Source: Pseudorhodobacter antarcticus (GTDB lineage Bacteria > Pseudomonadota > Alphaproteobacteria > Rhodobacterales > Rhodobacteraceae). From it: a DNA stretch of 64,000 nucleotides. This document shows positions 54,482-61,932 of this stretch, in pieces (within the stretch, counting starts at the first letter, position 1; the number at the start of each line of letters is the position of its first letter). Both the position numbers and the translations under genes were made by a program. The notes beneath the pieces were generated by a model that was not told the DNA's origin, did no database searches, and saw nothing but the letters and a program-made list of their open reading frames with translations. Location of the stretch: the NCBI GenBank assembly GCA_945862465.1, contig CAMAYO010000002.1, forward strand, positions 31,028 to 95,027, in the 5' to 3' direction.

Positions 54482-54955
54482 TTAGGCCGAGATGGTAAAG
54501 GGGGCCACCACAGCCTTCGTCAGGCTTTGCAGCGTTGCAGGCGCGATGGCAAAGATATGGTGCGGCGTGCCAGCGGCCGCCCAAACTTGGTCAAAGCCCA
54601 TCAAATGCGGGTCCATCCACAGGGGCGGGGGGCTTAGGTGCCCGAGCGGAGCGACACCGCCAATCGCAAAGCCTGTCACCTTACGCACCACATCCGCCTC
54701 GGCGCGCAAAAGTTTTTCGCCCGCCAGAGCAGTGGCTTTCGTCAAATCCACCTGTTGGCCCCCGGCGGTCAGGAACAAATACAAAGCCCCGCTTTGCCCC
54801 TGAAACAGAATGGATTTCACAATCTGATCCAGCGCCACACCTGCCGCCGCTGCCGCCTCGGCCGCAGTGCGGGTTGAGGCGGGTGTTTCCACGATTTGCA
54901 CAGACACCCCCGCCGCAGATAGGGCATTTTCCACGCGCTTTAGGCTTTTGCTCAT
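54482..54955 (-). CDS. YbaK/ProX-family aminoacyl-tRNA editing protein
   Basis: A 157-residue YbaK/EbsC-fold protein that deacylates mischarged tRNA (such as Cys- or Ala-tRNA(Pro)) in trans. It has TRTAAEAAAAAGVALDQIVKS near residue 28, the conserved Lys in IVKSILF, FLTAGGQQVDLTK, and the glycine loop GFAIGGVAPLGH. The exact tRNA specificity cannot be read from sequence. It lies 90 bases upstream of rsmA on the same strand and is divergent from glnE. Confidence 0.88.
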   Translation of the reverse strand: MSKSLKRVENALSAAGVSVQIVETPASTRTAAEAAAAAGVALDQIVKSILFQGQSGALYLFLTAGGQQVDLTKATALAGEKLLRAEADVVRKVTGFAIGGVAPLGHLSPPPLWMDPHLMGFDQVWAAAGTPHHIFAIAPATLQSLTKAVVAPFTISA

Positions 54956-55062
54956 CGGTTATCCTTTTCCTTTATAAATTCATCCTGCCTTGTTCTGCGC
55001 AAGCCCCCGCCCGGCATCTTTGACCAGTTGACCGCAGAACGGCGTGGCATCAGAACAAGGCT

Positions 55063-57828
55063 ATGACCCAAGCCTTCGCCTCTCGCCTAACCTTGTGCCC
55101 GCAGGTCTTTGATCGCGCGGTGGCAGACGAGGTGGCCTTGGCCTTTGCCGACCTATCGGCCCCCCTGCGCGACCTTGTATCTGCCAGCGCCTCTTGCGCG
55201 CCCTATCTGCGCGATTTGTCGCGGTCTGAAGCGGCGTGGCTGCGCCAGGCGTTGACCCTTTCGCCCGAGGACGGTTTTGCGGCCATTCTGGCGCAGATGG
55301 ATCAGGGCCCCGACCTTTCCACGTCGCTGCGCCAAGCCAAGCGGAGGGCGGCGCTGCTGATAGCGCTGGCCGACCTTGGTGGCATCTGGGATCTGGGCCA
55401 AGTGACCGAGGCTTTGACCCAGCTTGCTGATTGCGCCGTGCAGCTTTGCATGAGCAGCCTTGTCGGCGATGAGATGCGGCGCGGCAAACTGCCCCAAGGC
55501 GACCCTGCCTTGGGTGCGGGCATGGTGGTGCTCGCCATGGGCAAGATGGGCGCACGCGAGTTGAACTATTCGTCCGACATCGACCTGATCTGCCTGTTCG
55601 ATGAAAGCCGCTATCCCGACACCGCGCAAGAAGCCCGCACGGCGTTTATCCGCGTCACGCGCAAAATGTCAGCCCTTTTGTCCGACAACACGCCCGAAGG
55701 CTACGTCTTTCGCACCGACCTGCGGCTGCGGCCAGATGCGTCTGTGACGCCCGTCTGCTTGTCGATGGCCGCAGCCAGCGCCTATTACGAGGCTGAGGGT
55801 CGCACATGGGAGCGTGCCGCCTATATCAAAGCCCGCCCCTGTGCGGGCGATATGGCCGCAGGCCATCGCTTCTTGGCCAGCCTGACGCCTTTTGTCTGGC
55901 GCAGACATCTGGATTTTGCCGCCATCCAAGACGCCCATGATATGCGCCTGCGCATCCGCGAACATCGTGGGCTTAAAGGTCCCTTGGTGGTCGAAGGACA
56001 TAACGTGAAACTGGGGCTTGGCGGCATTCGCGAGATAGAGTTTTTCACCCAAACCCGCCAATTGATCGCCGGTGGGCGCGACCCTGATCTGCGCGGATCT
56101 GGCACGGAAGAAGCCTTGCAGGCGCTGTCGGCCAAGGGCTGGCTGCCCGCAGATGTGGTGGCAGAACTGACCCAAGCCTACCGCGACCTGCGCCTGATTG
56201 AACATCGCTTGCAGATGGTCTTGGATGAACAAACCCAAACCATGCCCGAAACCCCCGCAGCCATTGCCCGCATCGCGGCCTTTTGCGGGCTGGAAGAGGC
56301 GGCTTTTCGCCGCAGCTTCCTTGACCGCCTGCGCCGTGTCGATCATCTGACCGAAGGTTTCTTTTCCCCCAGCGCCACCGAAACCTTGCCCGACATCTCG
56401 CCCCAAGCCCGCGCCGTGGTGGAAGGCTGGTCGCAATATCCCGCCCTTCGGTCTGACCGCGCCCAGACAATCTTTGCCCGCTTAAAGCCGCAACTTCTAC
56501 GCAAACTGAAGCAAAACGCCCATGCGGACGAAGCTTTGATGGCCTTTGACGGCTTCTTGGCGGGCCTGCCATCGGGCGTTCAGATCTTTTCTTTGTTCGA
56601 AGCCAACCCCTCGCTGGTGGATCTGATCATCGACATTGCCGGCACGGCCCCCGCGCTGGCGCTGTATCTGTCGCGCAATGCTGCGGTGTTGGATGGCGTG
56701 ATTGGCGGGTCTTTCTGGGCGCCTTGGCCCGGTGTGGCAGGGTTGCGGCAGGATTTGGAAAAGCGCCTTAGCACGGCTGTCGATTACGAGCGCGTCTTAG
56801 GTTTGGCGCGCATCTGGTTGAAAGAATGGCACTTTCGCGTGGGCGTGCATCACCTGCGTGGCCTGACTGATGCTTTCGAGGCCGGCAAATCCTACGCCGA
56901 TTTGGCCGAGGCGGTGATCGCCGTTATGTGGCCCTTGGCATTGGCCGAATTTGCCCGCCGCCATGGCCCGCCGCCGGGGCGGGGGGCTGTTTTGGTGGCG
57001 ATGGGCTCTTTAGGGTCGGGGCGGTTGACGGCGGCGTCTGACCTTGACCTGATCGTCATCTATGATCCTTTGGATCAAGAAACCTCTAACGGCCGCACAC
57101 CCTTGGCCACGCGCCCCTATTACGCCCGCCTGACCCAAGCTGTGGTCACGGCTTTGACGGTGCAGATGGCGGAAGGGCGGCTTTATCAGGTCGATATGCG
57201 GCTGCGCCCATCAGGGCGGCAGGGGCCTGTTGCCACGGCCCTTTCTGCGTTCAAAGCCTATCAGGAAAACGATGCCTGGACATGGGAACATCTGGCATTG
57301 ACCCGCGCGCGGGTGATGGCGGGGGATGCCACTTTGGCGGGCGAAGTGGAAGCGTTTCGCCGCGACCTTTTGGCGCGCAAGGGGCAGGGTGCAGGGCTTA
57401 AAGCCGATGTCGCCGATATGCGTGCCCGTCTTGCCACAGCCAAACCCGGTGTCAGCCCGTGGGAGGCGAAAGACGGCACGGGCAAGTTGATGGATATCGA
57501 GTTATGCGCCCAAATGCTGGCCCTGCAAACCGCCACCCCTGCCCGTAGCCTTGATCGCCAACTGGCCGCTGGCCGTTCTGGCGGCAACCTGTCGCAAACG
57601 GACGAGACGGTTCTGGCCAAGGCGGCGAGGCTTTTTTGGCGGCTGCACGCCAGCGCGCGGCTTTTGACGGACCAAGCTTTGACCCCGCAAGATTTGGGGG
57701 CGGGGGCGCGGGCCTTCTTGCTGCGCGAAACGGGGGTTGCAGATGAAGCGGCTTTGACCAAGGCCGTGACCGAAGCCGCCGCCGAGGCTGCGGTGGTGAT
57801 TGATAAAACCTGCGCCGAAAGGACTTGA
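55063..57828 (+). CDS. glnE: bifunctional glutamine synthetase adenylyltransferase/deadenylase
   Basis: A 921-residue two-headed nucleotidyltransferase that adds or removes AMP on glutamine synthetase in response to nitrogen status through PII. The N-terminal deadenylylase head has LAMGKMGARELNYSSDIDLI at 158-175. The C-terminal adenylylase head has MGSLGSGRLTAASDLDLIVI near 647-666. Both metal-binding D-x-D pairs are intact, and helical regions lie between. No truncation. The next small gene follows after one base. Confidence 0.95.
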   Translation: MTQAFASRLTLCPQVFDRAVADEVALAFADLSAPLRDLVSASASCAPYLRDLSRSEAAWLRQALTLSPEDGFAAILAQMDQGPDLSTSLRQAKRRAALLIALADLGGIWDLGQVTEALTQLADCAVQLCMSSLVGDEMRRGKLPQGDPALGAGMVVLAMGKMGARELNYSSDIDLICLFDESRYPDTAQEARTAFIRVTRKMSALLSDNTPEGYVFRTDLRLRPDASVTPVCLSMAAASAYYEAEGRTWERAAYIKARPCAGDMAAGHRFLASLTPFVWRRHLDFAAIQDAHDMRLRIREHRGLKGPLVVEGHNVKLGLGGIREIEFFTQTRQLIAGGRDPDLRGSGTEEALQALSAKGWLPADVVAELTQAYRDLRLIEHRLQMVLDEQTQTMPETPAAIARIAAFCGLEEAAFRRSFLDRLRRVDHLTEGFFSPSATETLPDISPQARAVVEGWSQYPALRSDRAQTIFARLKPQLLRKLKQNAHADEALMAFDGFLAGLPSGVQIFSLFEANPSLVDLIIDIAGTAPALALYLSRNAAVLDGVIGGSFWAPWPGVAGLRQDLEKRLSTAVDYERVLGLARIWLKEWHFRVGVHHLRGLTDAFEAGKSYADLAEAVIAVMWPLALAEFARRHGPPPGRGAVLVAMGSLGSGRLTAASDLDLIVIYDPLDQETSNGRTPLATRPYYARLTQAVVTALTVQMAEGRLYQVDMRLRPSGRQGPVATALSAFKAYQENDAWTWEHLALTRARVMAGDATLAGEVEAFRRDLLARKGQGAGLKADVADMRARLATAKPGVSPWEAKDGTGKLMDIELCAQMLALQTATPARSLDRQLAAGRSGGNLSQTDETVLAKAARLFWRLHASARLLTDQALTPQDLGAGARAFLLRETGVADEAALTKAVTEAAAEAAVVIDKTCAERT

Positions 57829-57829
57829 T

Positions 57830-58105
57830 GTGAACAGAACCGAGGCCGACCCCAAGGGGCTTGTGCGCGAAAGCTACGCGATTGAGGGCATCACCAAATG
57901 GGAATGCCGGTCGATCTTTGTGGACTGGGCGCTCAGCCTGCCCGTGGGGGCAGACACCTCGGCCGCCATCAACGTGCTGTTAGATCAATACGCCACAACC
58001 GCCCCCGATCACCCGATGAGTGCCACTTTGACCGAAGGTTTGGGCACAGCCGCAGCGCCCAAGCGGCGCGGCGGCAGGCTTGGCCGTCAGGCGGGCATGG
58101 AGTAG
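57830..58105 (+). CDS. small conserved-looking protein of unknown function
   Basis: A 91-residue protein I do not recognise. It starts at GTG 57830, one base after the glnE stop, with AAAGGA 7 bases upstream. The middle contains AIEGITKWECRSIFVDWALS then LP, followed by an acidic region and a basic C-terminus rich in Arg and Gly (KRRGGRLGRQAG). It has no signal peptide or membrane segment. Tight coupling to glnE suggests shared expression, possibly a link to nitrogen control, but that is only context. It is convergent with the DUF1289 gene, 4 bases apart. Confidence 0.7.
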   Translation: MNRTEADPKGLVRESYAIEGITKWECRSIFVDWALSLPVGADTSAAINVLLDQYATTAPDHPMSATLTEGLGTAAAPKRRGGRLGRQAGME

Positions 58106-58109
58106 GGCC

Positions 58110-58340
58110 TTAGCCGTCCAGCCGCCCCATACGACCGCCGCGCCGCTTGGACAGGCGCGGGGCGCGGGCGGGCAGCTCGGCCATAATGGCTTGGCGTTCT
58201 GCGGGCGAGTAATGCGACCAGCGCCCAATTTCATCGATCGACCGCAGGCAGCCGACACAAAGCCGCTCTTGCGGGTGGATCACGCAAATCTTGATGCAGG
58301 GGGATTCAATCTCGTCCCGGGCCCAGATATCGTCGATCAT
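58110..58340 (-). CDS. DUF1289 cysteine-motif protein
   Basis: A 76-residue DUF1289 protein. The family motif ESPCIKICVIHPQERLCVGC contains four cysteines, probably a metal or Fe-S site, and is followed by RSIDEIGRWSHYSPAERQAI. A basic C-terminal tail ends the chain. Function unknown. The start overlaps the ruvX stop (ATGA), making it the third gene of ccmI-ruvX-DUF1289. Confidence 0.88.
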   Translation of the reverse strand: MIDDIWARDEIESPCIKICVIHPQERLCVGCLRSIDEIGRWSHYSPAERQAIMAELPARAPRLSKRRGGRMGRLDG

Positions 58341-58828
58341 GTCGCATCCTCGGCCATGTGGCGGCGCAACGTGTCCAACCGGTCCAGCGCCCCTTGCAAG
58401 ATATAACCTGCAGCGACTTGGTCAATCACCGCCGCGCGCCGCTTGCGCGAGGCATCGGCTTCCAGCAGGGCGCGTTCGGCGGCAACGGTTGACAGTCGCT
58501 CGTCCCAAAAGGTGATGGGCAACTCGGTCAGTTTCATCAGGTTGCGCGCAAAGGCTTGGGTCGCTTGCACGCGCGGGCCGCTGGACCCATCCATGTTCAA
58601 GGGCAAGCCAAGGATGATCCCCGCCACACCGCGTTCGGTTAACAGCGTCAGCAGGGCAGCGGCATCGACAGTGAACTTTTCGCGCCGGATCACGGTGATG
58701 GGGGTGGCCACCAAACGGCGCAGGTCAGAGATGGCCACGCCAATCGTCTTATCGCCCAGATCCAGCCCGCAGATGGCCTTGTTGGGCGGCAGGAGTGCCG
58801 CGAAGTCCAAGATGTCTTGCAAAATCAT
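58337..58828 (-). CDS. ruvX: Holliday junction resolvase-like RuvX/YqgF
   Basis: A 163-residue RNase H-fold nuclease, implicated in 16S rRNA 5'-end maturation or Holliday junction resolution. It shows CGLDLGDKTIGVAISDLRRL with the catalytic Asp, GIILGLPLNMDGSSGPR, ITFWDERLSTVAAERAL with the Glu, and AAVIDQVAAGYIL with the last Asp. Both ends overlap neighbours by ATGA. Confidence 0.94.
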   Translation of the reverse strand: MILQDILDFAALLPPNKAICGLDLGDKTIGVAISDLRRLVATPITVIRREKFTVDAAALLTLLTERGVAGIILGLPLNMDGSSGPRVQATQAFARNLMKLTELPITFWDERLSTVAAERALLEADASRKRRAAVIDQVAAGYILQGALDRLDTLRRHMAEDAT

Positions 58829-60033
58829 GGCGCAATCCCTGCCGCTGTCGCTGCGGCCTTGAGTGCAGAGAGTTCGCCCGGTTGGCCCGCAAAATCGGCC
58901 TGCGCTTTGGCATAGGCGGCTTTGGCGCGGTCAGGCGCGTTCAACACGCCTAAGGCGTTGATTACCTTAATCCAATCCTCAATCGGCCCGCCATCGGCCA
59001 GAAGGCGGCCTTCAAGCAGGCCTACCATGCCTTCGATCATCGTTTGGCGATCCTCGGCACTCATCTGGGCAGCATCGGCCATATCGCCAGCGGTGGGCCC
59101 TTTGGCTTGCGGCGCTTGATAGCGAATGCCTGCGGCATCGGCGATCTGTTGCAAGTTTTGGGTTATTTCGGGGATCCAAGGGGCTGTGTCGGGGCCTTCG
59201 TCCAGCAAGGCTTTCCACAGGGGAAAGGTTTTGTCAGGACGGCCCACTTGGGCTGCCATCAGACCCAAATAGAACCGCGCCGCTGGATGGGTGGGGGTGC
59301 GGATTAACGCTTCGGTAAAGGCGGCTTCGGCTTGGGGCGAGACAATCCCTTGCGCGGCGTAAACCATGATCACGCCCAGATTGGCGTAATCATCCGCATT
59401 GGCCTGCGCGCCCTTTAGGCGTATCACGGCGTCTTGGGCGATGCGGGCGGCGCTATAATTGCCAAGGTTCGCTTCTTGCTGCGCCAGATAGATCTGGCCT
59501 TGCAGCGCCTCAGGGTTTTTTGCAACCGCTGCGCGAAGTTGTTCGACGATGTCCAAAGTGATTTTGTCGACATCGCTGGGTGGGGTAAAGGCGGGCAGGG
59601 CAGCCTCCAGCGTGTCTTGGCTGGGGCGGTTTTGATATTCCACATCGGAATTGGCGATCCGTTCGGCAATTGGCAAATCCGGATATCCCGGCGCGCCAAG
59701 CGACTGGTAGATGATGCCCGATAAGATCACAGCCAAAACAACCGCGCTTCCCGCAAGTGCCGGATGAGACGCTTTGCGGTTGGGCGCATCAGGCTGGCTG
59801 CGCCCAGTTTCCAAAATACGGCGCTGCACTTCGATGCGCAGACGACCCGCTTCTTCGGGCGGCAGCACGCCGCGCGCCAAATCGCGATCCACCTCGGCCA
59901 ATTGGTCGCGGTAGATGATCAGGTCTTCAGCACCGGTTGGGGCAGCCTCGGTTCCAGCCCGCCGCAGGGCTTGCAGCAAAACCACGGCCACCATGACGAC
60001 CATAGCGCCCGCTGACAGATAAAATCCGAACAT
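58825..60033 (-). CDS. ccmI: c-type cytochrome biogenesis protein CcmI
   Basis: A 402-residue CcmI (CycH). Two membrane segments lie near 5-22 (FYLSAGAMVVMVAVVLLQAL) and about 95-115, with a cytoplasmic loop between that has YRDQLAEVDRDLARGVLP. A periplasmic TPR region spans about 150-300 (PEALQGQIYLAQQEANLGNY). It presents apocytochrome c to the heme ligation complex CcmFH. The start at 60033 has AAAGGA upstream and matches the family's N-terminus. Other ccm genes are not adjacent; ruvX follows with a 4-base overlap. Confidence 0.92.
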   Translation of the reverse strand: MFGFYLSAGAMVVMVAVVLLQALRRAGTEAAPTGAEDLIIYRDQLAEVDRDLARGVLPPEEAGRLRIEVQRRILETGRSQPDAPNRKASHPALAGSAVVLAVILSGIIYQSLGAPGYPDLPIAERIANSDVEYQNRPSQDTLEAALPAFTPPSDVDKITLDIVEQLRAAVAKNPEALQGQIYLAQQEANLGNYSAARIAQDAVIRLKGAQANADDYANLGVIMVYAAQGIVSPQAEAAFTEALIRTPTHPAARFYLGLMAAQVGRPDKTFPLWKALLDEGPDTAPWIPEITQNLQQIADAAGIRYQAPQAKGPTAGDMADAAQMSAEDRQTMIEGMVGLLEGRLLADGGPIEDWIKVINALGVLNAPDRAKAAYAKAQADFAGQPGELSALKAAATAAGIAP

Positions 60034-60154
60034 CGTTGACCCATTCCTTTGTTGGCCCTGATTACGCTTTTCGGCGGATCGGCAAAAGGGCAAAGGGCGG
60101 CGTATCGGGGCCATGCGCGACATCGTGACCGACAGGGGCGCAAATGTGATAGAG

Positions 60155-60173
60155 TGCGACAGGTTTTGTCGCA
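60155..60173. promoter_or_regulatory. perfect inverted repeat upstream of sox operon
   Basis: TGCGACA (60155-60161) and TGTCGCA (60167-60173) are separated by GGTTT. The repeat lies 90 bases before the soxB ATG and 121 bases from the divergent ccmI start. The 5-base spacer and 7-base arms suit a dimeric regulator site controlling sarcosine use. Confidence 0.5.
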
Positions 60174-60263
60174 ATTTTCCCCATTGTGCCGTTTGCGGCG
60201 GTGGATATATGGGCCATGCCTGCCAAAGGTGGATGCACCCGAAACCACGGAAAGGGCCCCCTC

Positions 60264-61511
60264 ATGAAACGCTATTCTGCCTTTGCCATCGCGCGTGAGG
60301 CGCTGTCCAACCACATGGGATGGGAACGTGCTTGGGCGGCCCCCCAACCCAAGGCGTCTTATGATGCCATTATCATCGGGGCAGGCGGCCACGGGCTGGC
60401 CACGGCTTATTATTTGGGCAAGAATTTCGGCATCACCAATGTGGCAATCCTTGAAAAAGGCTGGCTGGGGGGTGGCAATACGGGCCGCAACACCACGATC
60501 ATCCGGTCGAACTACTTGCAAGATTCCTCGGCCGCCATCTACGAAAAAGCCCGCAGCCTGTATGAGACGCTCAGCCAAGATTTAAACTACAACGCCATGT
60601 TCAGCCCGCGCGGCGTGATGATGCTGGCCCAAACCCACCACGAAGTGCGCGGCTATCAACGCACCGCCCACGCCAATGCGCTGCAAGGCGTGGTGACAGA
60701 GTTCATCTCGCCCCAGCGGGTGAAAGAACTGTGCCCCATCCTGAACATCGACGGGCCGCGCTATCCGGTGCTGGGCGCTTTGTGGCAAGCGCGTGGCGGC
60801 ACCGGACGGCATGATGCCGTGGCTTGGGGCTATGCGCGGGCCTGTTCGGCCATGGGTATGGATATTATCCAGAACTGCGAAGTGAAGGGCATCACCAGCG
60901 CCAATGGCGTGGTGACGGGGGTTGAAACCACCAAGGGCTATATTGGCACCAAGAAAATCGGCATCGTGGTGGCGGGCCATTCGGGCCAAGTGGCTGATAT
61001 GGCGGGCTTCCGCTTGCCCGTGGAAGCCGTGGCCCTGCAAGCTTTGGTGTCAGAACCGATCAAGCCCTGCATGGATGTGGTCGTGATGGCCAATACCGTG
61101 CATGGTTATATGAGCCAGTCTGACAAGGGCGAAATGGTGATTGGCGGCGGCACCGACGGGTTTAACAACTTCACCCAGCGCGGATCGTTCCACCATATCG
61201 AAGAAACCCTGCGCGCCTTGATTGAAACCTTCCCGATCATCAGCCGCTTGAAGATGTTGCGCCAATGGGGCGGGATTGTGGATATGACGGGCGATCGTTC
61301 TCCCATCATCTCAAAAACCCCTGTCGGCAATTGCTTTATCAACTGCGGTTGGGGCACAGGCGGGTTCAAGGCCATTCCGGGATCGGGCTGGGCCATGGCA
61401 GAGCTGATGGCCAAGGGCGAGCCGGGGCCTTTGGCGGCAGAGTTTGACATGTGGCGCTTTAAAGAGGGCCGGTTCATCGACGAATCGGTCGCCGCCGGGG
61501 TGGCGCATTGA
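60264..61511 (+). CDS. soxB: sarcosine oxidase beta subunit
   Basis: A 415-residue FAD-dependent DAO-family subunit of heterotetrameric sarcosine oxidase, oxidising sarcosine to glycine and a methylene group passed to tetrahydrofolate. The FAD Rossmann motif is IIGAGGHGLATAYYLG (37-52). GGTGRHDAVAWGYARA includes His183, the probable covalent FMN attachment site in characterised enzymes. The C-terminal INCGWGTGGFKAIPGSG closes the flavin site. Length equals the family norm. The ATG at 60264 is preferred over one at 60186. soxD and soxA follow. Confidence 0.95.
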   Translation: MKRYSAFAIAREALSNHMGWERAWAAPQPKASYDAIIIGAGGHGLATAYYLGKNFGITNVAILEKGWLGGGNTGRNTTIIRSNYLQDSSAAIYEKARSLYETLSQDLNYNAMFSPRGVMMLAQTHHEVRGYQRTAHANALQGVVTEFISPQRVKELCPILNIDGPRYPVLGALWQARGGTGRHDAVAWGYARACSAMGMDIIQNCEVKGITSANGVVTGVETTKGYIGTKKIGIVVAGHSGQVADMAGFRLPVEAVALQALVSEPIKPCMDVVVMANTVHGYMSQSDKGEMVIGGGTDGFNNFTQRGSFHHIEETLRALIETFPIISRLKMLRQWGGIVDMTGDRSPIISKTPVGNCFINCGWGTGGFKAIPGSGWAMAELMAKGEPGPLAAEFDMWRFKEGRFIDESVAAGVAH

Positions 61512-61524
61512 TGGCGCGGGGGCA

Positions 61525-61574
61525 CGATTTTTCGCCGAAAAATCGGAAGGGTCGAATTTTCTGCGAAAATTCGA
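61525..61574. repeat. two adjacent AT-rich palindromes between soxB and soxD
   Basis: Palindrome 1 is CGATTTTTC-GCC-GAAAAATCG (61525-61545, 9-base-pair stem). Palindrome 2 is TCGAATTTTC-TGC-GAAAATTCGA (61552-61574, 10-base-pair stem). They are separated by 6 bases and share a TTTTC-NNN-GAAAA core. They fill most of the 97-base gap between soxB and soxD. AT-rich hairpins of this kind stand out in this GC-rich genome and may be a repeated intergenic element or an mRNA processing site. Confidence 0.8.
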
Positions 61575-61608
61575 AGCCTGCGCAAGACGTGATGAAAGGA
61601 ACGGTGCA

Positions 61609-61932
61609 ATGCTGACGCTCGAATGTCCTTACTGCGGTGTTATGGCCGACGAAACTGAATTGTCCCCCGGCTACGAGGCGCATTTGAAGCGCTACGGTCC
61701 GGGATCAAGCGACGAAGAGTTTGAAGCCTATATGTTTGCGCGAAAAAACCCCAAGGGCGTGCATTTTGAACGCTGGCGGCACGCTTACGGCTGCGGCAAG
61801 TGGTTTTTGGCGGCGCGTGATACGGCAACACTTGAAGTGTTTGGCACCTATCCCGCCCAATCCTCGGCCCCGCCCCAAGAGTTGCAAGACAAGATCAAGG
61901 CCAAGCGGCCCGACTGGAAGGGTTACAAATGA
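61609..61932 (+). CDS. soxD: sarcosine oxidase delta subunit
   Basis: A 107-residue zinc-binding subunit of heterotetrameric sarcosine oxidase. Cys6 and Cys9 are in ECPYCGVMADETEL, with His58 and Cys62 in WRHAYGCGKWF; together they are the zinc ligands known for this family. The ATG at 61609 has AAAGGAAC 8 bases upstream. The frame extends further left, but that part is unconserved and overlaps soxB. The stop overlaps the soxA start by ATGA. Confidence 0.95.
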   Translation: MLTLECPYCGVMADETELSPGYEAHLKRYGPGSSDEEFEAYMFARKNPKGVHFERWRHAYGCGKWFLAARDTATLEVFGTYPAQSSAPPQELQDKIKAKRPDWKGYK

